Assembly: GCF_030052815.1 (NCBI RefSeq)
Contig: NC_079510.1
Span: 38,844,853-38,908,852, forward strand
Direction: 5' to 3'
Origin: Hevea brasiliensis
Taxonomy: Eukaryota; Streptophyta; Magnoliopsida; Malpighiales; Euphorbiaceae
DNA: 64,000 nt
Below are positions 11,128 to 22,687 of this stretch, piece by piece. Made by a program: the position numbers and the translations under genes. The notes beneath the pieces were generated by a model. It ran no database searches and had not been told where the DNA came from. It saw nothing but the letters and a program-made list of their open reading frames with translations. The number at the start of each line of letters is the position of its first letter. Position 1 is the stretch's first letter.

Positions 11128-12622
11128 TGGTGCACAATATACTAAAATAATCTTTATGCAAAACTTAAAGCACATTCATTCAAAAATTTGACTAAACATG
11201 AAAATTAAATACAATCATGCATTGTAAGATTTTACATGTAAACCAAGTTTATTTCAAAGTATCAAAACACATTTCATAAAACCCACAGTTAGATCACGCC
11301 ATTCGAAACAAATAGAATCTCAATAGCCAGAGGCTAAAGAGAAATCATATGAATCTCAATAGCCAGAGGCTAAAGAGAAATCATATCACAGGCTAGCTAG
11401 CTCAAATATATGGATATCCATTCACATCCTCTTCTACTGGCACACCTCAACACTTCTCCAGAGAAGGAATCAAAATTCGAAACTAATTACCCCCACTAGT
11501 CGTGCTAGTGAGGTGTTCAAATATATGGTCATGATACTGTGGTTTCAAAACTTATCTTAATAATTTGCTAAACATTGTCATTTCAAATATACACAATAAA
11601 TTTCACAATTTGAATCAAAACATCATAAGTAAGGTCACAATACTTTCAACAATTCAAAGCAATAATAAAATACATATTTCATTCATTTAATCAATGAATT
11701 TTTTTAGAGCATAGTAATATTGTGCACAAACCTCAAATGAGTCGTCCTTTAGCCTCAACTCGGTTCCTCGGGTTCCTTCCCGATATTCTTTTCAACTGAA
11801 ACACATAATTTTACAATGTTTCAGTACTAGAACTTAAAATAAATTCAAAATAAACTTAGCTTCACATTTACCTAACTCTAACGTGTTAAATTCGACGTTC
11901 TCAAAATTTTGTGTTTCGGGTTACTATTCACTGCACTATTCAAGTCAAATTATTGACTTTCTAAGGCTTAATAGGTATGGGAACTCCAACTTCACCCACA
12001 TACCACATTTTGGTCACCAAACTTGTTGGTTTTGGTCATTTGTTTAAAGCTTAGGTCATTTTGGCAAAATTGCCAATTTTCGGTTTTGGTTTTCCGAAGT
12101 TGCACTATTCCATTGGTCGATCTACTGTTGGAATTTGACAAAACTTCCTTCATAGAAAATGTTCCTTATTGTCTTAAGTGTATTCTCATTTTTGGATCAC
12201 CTCAATCGGAGTTTTGTAGCTCAAGTTATGGCCAAAAGAAGTTTACTGTTCACGTGCACTGTTCATACTACAATTTAGGTGCTGTCAGATTTTTGGTTCA
12301 ACTTTGGTCAATTGTTTGATCAAGTTAAGTTCATAATTTGGTCTCACTTTCTTCATATGAAATGTTGTACTATGTCTTAGGTTTCCATCGGTTCAAGAAT
12401 CGCCTAAATCCGAGTTTTCTAGAGAGAGTTATAGCTATCCAAACATTGCTGCTCAACTAAAAATCTGCAGAATTTCAGTACAGAAATTTTAACTTTGCTC
12501 AATGATTTGAATGAGTTAATGGCATAATTTGGGTTGGTGTTCTTCATGAAAGTTTTAGGTCTATATCATATCTAATTGCTGGTAAAATTTCAGGTCAATT
12601 TGACCTACCTAGCTCAAGTTAT

Positions 12623-12653
12623 GACCAAATGAACAGTTACTGTTCATTTGGTC
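12623..12653. repeat. Perfect inverted repeat in LTR of A (14-bp arms)
   Basis: The arms are GACCAAATGAACAG and its exact complement, separated by TTA. The copy in the other LTR is 21114-21144. The same word, with a 5-base centre, recurs six times in solo LTR C2. Confidence 0.9.
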
Positions 12654-12834
12654 AGTTTAGTGCAGTGGCAGCCTGCTATCAACTCACTTTGGTCAATTGT
12701 TTCACCAAGTTTTGGTCAGTTTTTGGCAATGGTTCCTTAATGAAAATTGTGCTCTTTTATGTCTATTTTCATCTCCAATTGGTGGCATATCAATTGGACT
12801 TGTAAAATTTGAGTTTTGGTCCTTCAGTGGGTTT

Positions 12835-12858
12835 GGTCATGCTGCCAGCAGCATGACC
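12835..12858. repeat. Perfect inverted repeat in LTR of A (10-bp arms)
   Basis: The arms are GGTCATGCTG and CAGCATGACC around CCAG. Conserved at 21328-21351 in the other LTR. Confidence 0.9.
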
Positions 12859-13544
12859 ATTGGACCTCGAATTTAACTTAGTTTCCTATCATTCCCACAC
12901 AAGTTATTTGGTCATAATTGACCATTATTTCATGTAACAATAGGTTAAACTTTCCATTTATGCATTTCTCCAATTTCTGGTCCATAAAACCTAGGATTGT
13001 AACCTTAATCTCACTAACTCTTACATTTAACTACTTCTAATAATTTTAATGTTAATCATTTCACTAAGTAAAGCTTCTAAACTCACTCAATTGCATCATA
13101 TTCATGCAAACTACACTCCTCTCAAGCTGCCCAAAATTTCAATTTAATTCTTTCCCCATATTTGTTTCATTTAAATCAAGTTATTAGCTCACTTAATTAC
13201 CTAAACATGCATTTGAATGGAAAAGTAACAATTTAACATACTAACCTTTTGTTAAAGCTTCAAAACCCTATCTTTTGTTCTTCTTTCTTTCTTGCTCAAA
13301 CTTCCTTTCAAGTGAAATCAACAAGGTTTAAGGTTGGTAAATAAAATTTCTAGGTTGGGATTTAGGGTTCTTCAAGCTCAAAATGAGCTTTAATGGTGAT
13401 TTAAGGTGAGAGAGATTTGGGAGAGGGAAGGGAGGCGGCAAATGAAGAAGAAGAAGAAGTGATTTTTGTTTTTCTTTCCTTTTACACGTTTTTGCTTATG
13501 AAAGACCACTAAATCCAAATTAATTAATTCAATTTATTAATTTA

Positions 13545-13572
13545 GTTATGACATCATGCATGATGTCATAAC
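13545..13572. repeat. 28-bp perfect palindrome in U3 of element A
   Basis: The half-site is GTTATGACATCATG, followed directly by its exact complement. It contains TGACATCA/TGATGTCA, close to bZIP-type sites. It lies about 560 bp inside the U3 side of the LTR and is identical at 22039-22066. A role as enhancer is inferred. Confidence 0.85.
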
Positions 13573-14130
13573 TTTTGACTTTTCCAACCTCTTTCCTTTT
13601 TTTTTTTTTCTATTTATTTATTTTTTTTTCTATTATTTCTTTAATTTAATTCTCGATTCTGAAATTTTCTTTTCTCCGATTTTATTTGACAGTTAGGTCA
13701 GGAGTCAGCTCTCGGGGTCAATTGACCAAATTGCCCCTCACGGCTCATCCGGTTTGTAAATAATCCAATATTTCTTCCGCTCACGACCTAATTATTTGGT
13801 AGCTTATGATTCTTTTCGTGGTTTTCTCTTTTCCACTTTGTGTTCATGAGGTCCTAAGGACCGCATGACGTTACTACGGTTGAAATTTGAGTTTAAAGCG
13901 ACTTGTGATGCGTTCCCGAGGAGGTCACTCATCACTGTGACTCTCGGCTCGTTTAACCTCTTATGTTCTGTTTTTCTTATTTATAGTTAACTAATTAAAC
14001 ATTACTAGTTATTTGTGTTTATGGCTTCTCAAATTGTCTTAGGTATGGCTCTAATCCCAATAATTGTCCGGACTGACACCGGTCACCGGAACAGTGAAAT
14101 ATACCAGGCTATGCAAACGGGGGTGTTACA

Positions 14131-14146
14131 ATTCTCCCCCCCTTAA
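14131..14146 (-). promoter_or_regulatory. Polypurine tract of element A
   Basis: On the - strand the run AAGGGGGGGAGAAT abuts the 3' LTR, as expected for the primer of plus-strand DNA synthesis. Confidence 0.85.
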
Positions 14147-14176
14147 ATAAATTTCGTCTCGAAATTTTACCTGGTA

Positions 14177-15055
14177 TCAATGTCTGAATAGCTGTGGGTG
14201 CTGTCTCCTCATGTCCTCCTCTCGTTCCCAAGTAGCCTCCTGGCCCGAATGATGGTTCCACAGCACTTTTACCAACGGTATCTGCTTGTTCCGTAGCTGC
14301 TTCACCTCATATGCCAGAATCTCTATGGGTTCTTCTTCATATGTGAGGTCTGGATTCACTTCAATTTCCTCTACTGGTAGTACATGAGATGGGTCTGATC
14401 GATACCTCCTCAACATAGACACATGGAAGACATTATGTATCTTCTCCAACTCTGGAGGTAGTGCCAAACGATAAGCCAAAGGACCCACTCTCTCCAGAAC
14501 CTCATATGGCCCAATGAAACGAGGACTCAGTTTCCCCTTTCTACCGAATCTCATAATTCTCTTCCAAGGAGAAACCTTGAGGAAAACTTTCTCACCCACT
14601 GCATACTCAATATCCCTTCTTTTCAAATCAACATAGGACTTTTGACGGTCTGATGCAGCTTTAAGTCGATCTCTGATCACCTTGATTTTCTCTTCAGTCT
14701 GTTGAACAATTTCGGGTCCGATCATCTTTCTTTCACCCACGTCATCCCAACACAACGGGGTTCTACATTTTCTGCCATACAAAGCTTCATATGGAGGCAT
14801 CCCAATGCTTGATTGGTAGCTCATGTTGTAAGCAAACTCAATCAAAGGCAAGTGTGTATCCCAACTGCCCTCAAACTCAATCACACAAGCCCGTAGCATA
14901 TCCTCCAAGATCTGAATTACCCTCTCAGACTGGCCATCTGTCTGTGGATGGAATGCAGTACTGAAGTTCAATCTAGTTCCTAGGGCTCTCTGAAGACTAC
15001 CCCAGAATCTAGAAGTGAACCTAGGATCTGTCGACACGATGGATCGGCACTCCAT
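14177..15055 (-). pseudogene. Element A: integrase C-terminal half and chromodomain-like tail
   Basis: A 292-residue open frame. The N-terminal part carries the late integrase core (STDPRFTSRFW with a catalytic Asp; FHPQTDGQSERVIQ with the catalytic Glu), then a GPYEVLERVGPLAYRL stretch. The tail HVSMLRRY ... VKVLWNHHSGQEATWE is typical of the chromodomain end of plant chromoviruses. The integrase N-terminal zinc finger is in another frame (15334-16269) and 15056-15333 has no clean frame. The stop at 14177 leaves 46 bp before the LTR, as usual. Confidence 0.9.
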
Positions 15056-15333
15056 GTAGTCTCACAATCTCATCAATGTACAACCTAGCCAATCTTTCTA
15101 AAGCGTAGTCCATCCGGATTTGTGAGAAAATGAGCAGATTTAGTCAATCATCAACAATGACCCATCTTGCATCATGACTCTTACGTGTCCTCAGAGTCCC
15201 ATCACAAAATCCATCGTTATTCTCTCCCATTTCCACTGCATGCGGTAGTGGATGTAACAACCAGTGGTACTTGATGCTCTGCCTTCACTTGCGACAAGTT
15301 AGGCATTTGGATACAAATTCGCCACATCTCTCT
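15056..15333 (-). pseudogene. Element A: damaged middle of integrase
   Basis: Pieces of the integrase core can be read in changing frames (for example around the complement of 15210-15300), but no continuous frame exists. Several single-base changes are needed, so either decay or poor consensus is possible. Confidence 0.6.
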
Positions 15334-16269
15334 TCATACCCATCCACCGATGTGCTCCTTTAGCCCTCTATACATTTTTGTACCACCAGGGTGCATGGTA
15401 AAAGGAGACTCATGTGCTTCCTTTAAAATGATCCTCCTCAATTCAACATTATTAGGAACACACATTCTGCCCTGGTGTAGCAATAGACCATCATCTCTGA
15501 GTGAGAATTCTGGTTTCTTGCCCTGTCGGACTTCCTCCATCAACTTCTGATACTTTTGATCATTCTGAGCAGCCATTCTAATCTGATCAATCAACACTGG
15601 CTGTACATGCCATGCAACCGCTGTCTGCCCATCATCGTTAATCTCTAAGCTGGCATGCAATGATCTCAACTCATGTACCAAAGACAAAGGAGTAACCCGT
15701 AGACTTGCCATAGTCTTGCGACTTAAGGCATCAGCCACAACATTAGCCTTCCCTGGCTGATAGTCTATCAGACAATCATAGTCTTTTATCAACTCTAACC
15801 ATCTCCTCTGTCTCAAATTCAGCTCTTTTTGGGTGCCCAAATACTTTAAACTCTTATGATCTGTGTAGATGTAGCACTTCTCCCCATACAAATAATGTCT
15901 CCAGATCTTAAGAGCAAACACAATGGCTGCAAGCTCCAAATCATGTGTCGGATAATTCCTCTCATGCGGTTTTAGCTGGCGTGATGCATAGGCAATAACA
16001 TTTCGATCTTGCATCAACACACAACCTAACCCATTGTGAGAAGCATCGCTATAAACTGTGTACTCTTTACCCGGAGTAGGTAAAGTTAGGACTGGAGCTT
16101 CAGTCAAACATCTCTTCAATTCATAAAAACTCTGCTGGCATTTATCCGTCCACTGAAATTTTACATCTTTTCTAAGCAGCTTGGTCAATGGAGATGCCAA
16201 CATGGAAAATCCCTTCACAAATCGACGGTAGTATCCAGCTAAACCCAGAAAACTACGAATCTGTGACAT
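15334..16269 (-). pseudogene. Element A: RT end, RNase H and integrase zinc-binding start
   Basis: A 311-residue frame. It begins [19 protein letters not shown] (RT connection), then RNase H with [35 protein letters not shown] and [12 protein letters not shown] (catalytic D, E, D). Next comes the ADALSR boundary, and finally [17 protein letters not shown] of the integrase HHCC finger. It is out of frame with the pieces on both sides. Confidence 0.92.
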
Positions 16270-16286
16270 TTACGGGTGGCCTCCAA

Positions 16287-16580
16287 TTAAGCGACTTCAA
16301 TCTTACTTGGATCTACCTTAATGCCCTCTTCTGATACTACATGCCCCAAGAAAGATATTTCCTTCAGCCAAAATTCACATTTCGACAATTTGGCATATAG
16401 CTGTTTCTCTCTCAAAGTCTGCGATACAATCCGCAGATGTCTATCATGCTCTTCTGCATTCCTCGAATAGACCAATATATCATCTATGAATACCACAAAG
16501 AAGCGATCGAGGTATGGTCTAAAAATAGTGTTCATCATATCCATAAAAGCAGCCGGAGCATTAGTTAACCCGAATGGCAT
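16287..16580 (-). pseudogene. Element A: RT palm with FIDDIL active site
   Basis: A 97-residue frame with [17 protein letters not shown], the catalytic [11 protein letters not shown] (the YXDD motif as FIDD) and [17 protein letters not shown] small frame change near 16270-16300 separates it from the downstream RNase H piece. The missing stretch of RT between 16581 and 16694 is scrambled. Confidence 0.92.
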
Positions 16581-16694
16581 GACAAAGAACTCATAATGGC
16601 CATAGCGGGTTACGGCGATTTAGAAATACTTTGCTCTTGTACTTTCGGTGATAATAACTCGATCTCGAGTCAATTTTGGAGAACACCGCACCCC

Positions 16695-17564
16695 TCAACC
16701 GATCAAACAAGTCATCAATGCGGGTAATGGATATCTATTCTTTATTGTCACCTTATTCAAGCCGATAATCAATGCATAACCGAGAGTGCCATCCTTCTTC
16801 TTTACAAACAACACCGGCGCTCCCCAAGGTGACACACTAGGGCGGATAAAGCCCTTGTCAAGCAATTCTTGCAACTGCACTTTCAATTCTTTCAATTCTG
16901 CAGGTGCCATTCTATATGGCGTTATGAAGATTTGGTCCACACCAGGCATAACATTAATCTCAAATTGCACTTCTCTTTCTGGAGGTAATCCTGGTAGTTC
17001 ATCAGGAAATACATCCGGAAAGTCACATACCGTAGGGATGTCCTTTAGTACTGGACTCCCCACTTGGGTGTCTATCACATGTGCCAAGTATGCTTCACAC
17101 CCCTTTCTGATCATTCTTCTGGCTAATGCAGCCGAAATGATGTTTGATGGCAATAAATGCCTCTCCCCATGTATTACCACATCATCGTACAAAGGGAGAC
17201 CAAAAGTGACTGTCTTCAGTCTACAGTCAATCATGGCGTGATGCCTGGCTAACCAATCCATGCCCAAAATGATATCATACTCTCTGAAGGGCATTTCAAT
17301 TAAGTCTGACAGGAAAATATGTCCTTGGATCACCAAAGGACAGTCTCTATAGATTCTGTTGACCCGGACTTCTTGTCCTAACGGACTAGTTACTAGCACT
17401 TCAAAACCCATTTGCACACATGGAACAGCAAGTGAACAAACTATGCTAGCACTAACATATGAATGGGTTGAACCCGGATCAAACAATACAAATACTTCTT
17501 GATCAGAGATAGAGAATGTACCAGCTACCACATCGAGGTCTCGGCCTCTTCTCATTTGTTTCAT
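16695..17564 (-). pseudogene. Element A: aspartic protease and RT start
   Basis: A 289-residue frame. [19 protein letters not shown] near residue 30 holds the protease active-site D-x-G-S/T. The linker [19 protein letters not shown] is typical of this clade. RT fingers follow: [14 protein letters not shown] and [13 protein letters not shown]. The normally conserved CIDYR word just before LNK is altered, which suggests a local double frame change. Confidence 0.92.
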
Positions 17565-18840
17565 TGCGTAGATTCAGTTGAAGCACTTCCTTGTCTGGCC
17601 GACCAATTGTGCCACTCGATCGCTGAGCGGTGCCTCTACCTCTGCCTCTTCCTGCCTTGGCCCATGTGAACCTGCAGGAGCGGGACTGCGAATAGATCCT
17701 CGGCGTAGTAGGAGCTGGACCATATCTCGGAGCACTAGTGCAGTCTCTTGCTAAATGACCCTTGCCTCCAGCTAAAATAGGCTCAGTGGCCCAATAACAC
17801 TCCCCATGAATCTTGCCACAAGTCTCACGGCGGGTAGGCTGTGAACCCACTGATCTGGCGGACCTAGGGGTCTCTGTTGGAAAATCTGCCTCTACTAAAT
17901 CTTCCACCCCGACCCTGCTGGGTCCACTAAACTTCTTTCTCTTTCCAGGTAGCACTGAACTCTGTTCACCGATTTTCCCCCTTGTCTTTTTCTGATTTCT
18001 CTTGTGAACCCTTCCTCACTGCCCCTTCTGATTCTATCCTTTCTAATTCCAAGGCTTGTGAGATCAATTCAGAAAAATCCTGATGTCTGAAACCCACAAC
18101 TTGCATTCTCAGACTCTGTCTTAGCCGGACTCAAACCTCTTGCATCTGCTCTGGGTGGAGACTAAGCTTCCAGCATAGTGGCTTAGCCTTGAGAAATCTC
18201 TTTCATACTCTGCTACAGTTCGGTTCCCTTGTTTCAAACTCAAAAATTCTTGCAGTTTCTGATCAACATATGCATCTGGGATGTATTTACATGCGAACTC
18301 TCGATGAAGTCATCCTGTGTCAAGATCGTGGTTCAACCAAGTGTGGGGATGGTCTTCCACCAATCATACGCATCCCCTTGCGATGGCGACCACGAGAATA
18401 TTCCAACTTCAGCTCATCTTGGCGATGATTTCTTAAACACTCTGTCCATTCTTTCAAGCCATTGCTCGCCTCTAAAGGGTCCACTGTACCCTTAAATTCT
18501 GACCCATACTTTAGCAATTTATCAAAGTATGCAGTGGAGGCGGTGGTTGTGCCACAGTGGTTGGGGTGGAGCTTGAGCGAGCATACCCCACCATTTGTTG
18601 AAACATTGCCGCTATCTGTATGCGATCGTGCGAGGAATTTGCGGCATTTGTGGGTCTTCTTGTGACCCACGACATTCGGTAAAGTGGGGCTTCCCCTTGT
18701 GCCTCGGCTTCAACAGATCGCTCAACTGGCGATCCCCTTCTTCCATTTTGATCGAAGTTAGGGTATCTCTGAACAAATAACACAAGGAGATTTCCCTCCG
18801 TTAGGTCATATTCATGATGTAATGCCTTTGTATGTAACAA
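17503..18840 (-). pseudogene. Element A: gag, broken into frames
   Basis: Fragments are found at 17503-17955, 18320-18670 and 18511-18840. One holds a zinc-knuckle remnant (GGKGHLARDC with upstream Cys). Another carries FDKLLKYGSEFKGTVDPLEA and KEWTECL of the retrotransposon gag domain. At least three frame changes are present. The corresponding region of element B (27.4-28.6 kb) is more readable and supports the assignment. Confidence 0.8.
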
Positions 18841-18910
18841 TTATGGACATTGAGCAGTTGTACTTAACAAAGAAAAACACAAATTCACAATTTAAAACAT
18901 AATTCAAAAA

Positions 18911-18925
18911 CTTGCTCTGATACCA
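18911..18925 (-). promoter_or_regulatory. Primer-binding site of element A (initiator tRNA-Met)
   Basis: The - strand reads TGGTATCAGAGCAAG eight bases inside the 5' LTR. This matches the complement of the 3' end of plant initiator tRNA-Met, the usual primer of this clade. Confidence 0.88.
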
Positions 18926-18933
18926 CTAAAACA

Positions 18934-21900
18934 TGTCACACCTTACCCCTCTGTAAGGCATAACATGATCCGTAGAATACCTAATGAACTACCGAACTTC
19001 ACCTCCCGATAACTCATTAAGTACCCTACTAGGGATTTTAAAACAATTTTCTTATCTTTGACAAGTGGTGAGCATTTCAAAGAAGTATTTAAAACATTTA
19101 GTTGAAATTAAAACTAATTAATATTTTTGGCCATTTTAGTTTTCCATAAATTTTATAAAAATTTTGTGAGTTTCCTCTGTATTTTGAGAAAACCGTTCTT
19201 GAATACCTGTAAAAGCACTTCCAAAAATATTTCACAACTCCCAACCACCAATAATTCTCAAATCAACTCAATCAAGGCACTTCAAATAATTTCACAATAC
19301 AAATCAAGATTTCTCATCTCCAAGTATTTAATATCTTCATTTACAAAACATAAAGTAGAAAATTTATGTTTACAAATATTAAAGAAACAAACCCAAAATA
19401 ATATTATTACAACTTTTATACAAACTTTGTACAAGCTGCTCAAGACCCATGTACATGTCCATACATTTATGTGCAATATATACATCAAAAGAAATATTTA
19501 CTGATTAGGGTATAAATTATACCGAAGACTTCAAGTGATGACTTCACACACCTCGTGACTCGATCTGCTCCTCTAATCTCTGTATCTGCGGCAATAAAGC
19601 TATCGTGAGTACTAAGACTCGATGGTGCACAATATACTAAAATAATCTTTATGCAAAACTTAAAGCACATTCATTCAAAAATTTGACTAAACATGAAATT
19701 TAAATACAATCATGCATTGTAAGATTTTACATGTAAACCAAGTTTATTTCAATGTATCAAAACACATTTCATAAAACCCACGGTTAGATCACGCCATTGA
19801 AACAAATAGAATCTCAATAGCCGAGGCTAAAGAGAAATCATATGAATCTCAATAGCCGGAGGCTAAAGAGAAATCATATCACGAGGCTAGCTAGCTCAAA
19901 TATATGGATATCCATTCACATCCTCTTCTCTTTGGCACACCTCAACACTTCTCGGAGAAGGAATCAAAATTCGAAACTAATTACCCCCACTAGTCGTGCT
20001 AGTGAGGTGTTCAAATATATGGTCATGACACTGTGGTTTCAAAACTTATCTTAATAATTTGCTAAACATTGTCATTTCAAATATACACAATAAATTTCAC
20101 AATTTGAATCAAAACATCATAAGTAAGGTCACAATACTTTCAACAATTCAAAGCAACAATAAAATGCATATTTCATTCATTTAATCAATGAATTTTTTTA
20201 GAGCAGTAATATTGTGCACAAACCTCAAGCGAGTCGTCCTTTAGCCTCGACTCGGTTCCTCGAGTTCCTTCCGATATTCTTTTCAACTGAAACACATAAT
20301 TTTACAATGTTTCAGTACTAGAACTTAAAATAAATTCAAAATAAACTTAGCTTCACATTTACCTAACTCTAACGTGTTAAATTCGACGTTCTCAAAATTT
20401 TGTGTTTCGGGTTACTATTCACTGCACTATTCAAGTCAAATTATTGACTTTCTAAGGCTTAATAGGTATGGAAACTCCAACTTCACCCACATACCACATT
20501 TTGGTCACCAAACTTGTTGGTTTTGGTCATTTGTTTAAAGCTTAGGTCATTTTGGCAAAATTGCCAATTTTCGGTTTTGGTTTTCCGAAGTTGCACTATT
20601 CCATTGGTCGATCTACTGTTGGAATTTGACAAAACTTCCTTCATAGAAAATGTTCCTTATTGTCTTAAGTGTATTCCCATTTTTGTATCACCTCAATCGG
20701 AGTTTTGTAGCTCAAGTTATGGCCAAAAGAAGTTTACTGTTCACGTGCACTGTTCATACTGCAATTTAGGTGCTGTCAGATTTTTGGTTCAACTTTGGTC
20801 AATTGTTTGATCAAGTTAAGTTCATAATTTGGTCTCACTTTCTTCATATGAAATGTTGTACTATGTCTTAGGTTTCCATCGGTTCAAGAATCGCCTAAAT
20901 CCGAGTTTTCTAGAGAGAGTTATAGCTATCCAAACATTGCTGCTCAACTAAAAATCTGCAGAATTTCAGTACAGAAATTTTAACTTTGCTCAATGATTTG
21001 AATGAGTTAATGGCATAATTTGGGTTGGTGTTCTTCATGAAAGTTTTAGGTCTATATCATATCTAATTGCTGGTAAAATTTCAGGTCAATTTGACCTACC
21101 TAGCTCAAGTTATGACCAAATGAACAGTTACTGTTCATTTGGTCAGTTTAGTGCAGTGGCAGCCTGCTATCAACTCACTTTGGTCAATTGTTTCACCAAG
21201 TTTTGGTCAGTTTTTGGCAATGGTTCCTTAATGAAAATTGTGCTCTTTTATGTCTATTTTCATCTCCAATTGGTGGCATATCAATTGGACTTGTAAAATT
21301 TGAGTTTTGGTCCTTCAAAGTGGGTTTGGTCATGCTGCCAGCAGCATGACCATTAGACCTCCGAATTTAACTTAGTTTCCTATCATTCCCACACAAGTTA
21401 TTTGGTCATAATTGACCATTATTTCATGTCACAATAGGTTAAACATGCCATTTATGCATTTCTCCAAATTCTGGTCCATAAACCCTAGCATTGAAACCTT
21501 AATCTCACTAACTCTTACATTTAACTACTTCTAATAATTTTAATGTTAATCATTTCACTAAGTAAAGCTTCTAAACTCACTCAATTGCATCATATTCATG
21601 CAAACTACACTCCTCTCAAGCTGCCCAAAATTTCAATTTAATTCTTTCCCCATATTTGTTTCATTTAAATCAAGTTATTAGCTCACTTAATTACCTAAAC
21701 ATGCATTTGAATGGAAAAGTAACAATTTAACATACTAACCTTTTGTTAAAGCTTCAAAACCCTATCTTTTGTTCTTCTTTCTTTCTTGCTCAAACTTCCT
21801 TTCAAGTGAAATCAACAAGGTTTAAGGTTGGTAAATAAAATTTCTAGGTTGGGATTTAGGATTCTTCAAGCTCAAAATGAGCTTTAATGGTGATTTAAGG

Positions 21901-22628
21901 TGAGAGAGATTTGGGAGAGGGAAGGGAGGCGGCAAATGAAGAAGAAGAAGAAGTGATTTTTGTTTTTCTTTCCTTTTACACGTTTTTGCTTATGAAAGAC
22001 CACTAAATCCAAATTAATTAATTCAATTTATTAATTTAGTTATGACATCATGCATGATGTCATAACTTTTGACTTTTCCAACCTCTTTCCTTTTTTTTTT
22101 CTATTTATTTATTTTTTTTCTATTATTTCTTTAATTTAATTCTCGATTCTGAAATTTTCTTTTCTCCGATTTTATTTGACAGTTAGGTCAGGAGTCAGCT
22201 CTCGGGGTCAATTGACCAAATTGCCCCTCGCCGGTTCATCCCGGTTTGCAAATAATCCAATATTTCTTCCGGCTCCCTGACCTAATTATTTGACTGGCTT
22301 AACAGTTCTTTTTCGTGGTTTTCTCTTTTCCACTGTGTTCATGAGGGTCCTAAGGACCATGGCGTCACTTTTACAGATTCGAAATTTGAGTTTAAAGCGA
22401 CTTGTGATCATTCCCGAGGAGGTCACTCATCACTGTGACTCTCGGCTCGTTTAACCTCTTATGTTCTGTTTTTCTTATTTATAGTTAACTAATTAAACAT
22501 TACTAGTTATTTGTGTTTATGGCTTCTCAAATTGTCTTAGGTATGGCTCTAATCCCAATAATTGTCCGGACTGACACCGGTCACCGGAACAGTGAAATAT
22601 ACCAGGCTATGCAAACGGGGGTGTTACA
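18934..22628 (-). repeat. 5' LTR of element A
   Basis: 3,695 bp. From about 20,290 rightward it is nearly identical to the 3' LTR, except at 22220-22420. In 18934-20290 many short indels are seen relative to 10418-11780, often at CAG, CTG or CCG. The palindromes at 21114-21144, 21328-21351 and 22039-22066 are intact. Confidence 0.96.
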
Positions 22629-22687
22629 ATAACTTATTTGAATATAAGAGTAATTGTTAGGGACTTAAAAAGGGCTTTTTATGTAAT

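Larger units (their letters stand above)
10418..14130 (-). repeat. 3' LTR of element A
   Basis: 3,713 bp, matched end to end by 18934-22628. It holds degenerate internal repeats about 200 bp apart (12140, 12349, 12540, 12740), several perfect palindromes and a (GAA)n run near 13443. Open frames at 10649-11002 and 12023-12319 occur in both LTRs but look like chance frames in antisense orientation. Confidence 0.96.
10418..22628 (-). mobile_element. Element A: complete Ty3/gypsy LTR retrotransposon (chromovirus type)
   Basis: 12,211 bp, flanked by a perfect 5-bp duplication ATAAC (10413-10417 and 22629-22633). Two LTRs of about 3.7 kb begin TGTCACACC and end GGTGTTACA on the + strand; the coding direction is minus. 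The order gag, protease, RT, RNase H, integrase, chromodomain-like tail identifies Ty3/gypsy, probably the Tekay/Del branch. The interior is broken into several frames, so it is not autonomous as written. Outside a few patches the two LTRs differ by only about a dozen changes over 2 kb, so the insertion is fairly young. Confidence 0.96.

Noticed and set aside
12023..12319. 98-residue open frame, also at 20514-20810
   Set aside because: Same reason: LTR duplication, no recognisable protein features.
18911..18925. tRNA-Met-like word
   Set aside because: Only 15 bases, complementary to the tRNA end; it is a primer-binding site, not a tRNA gene.
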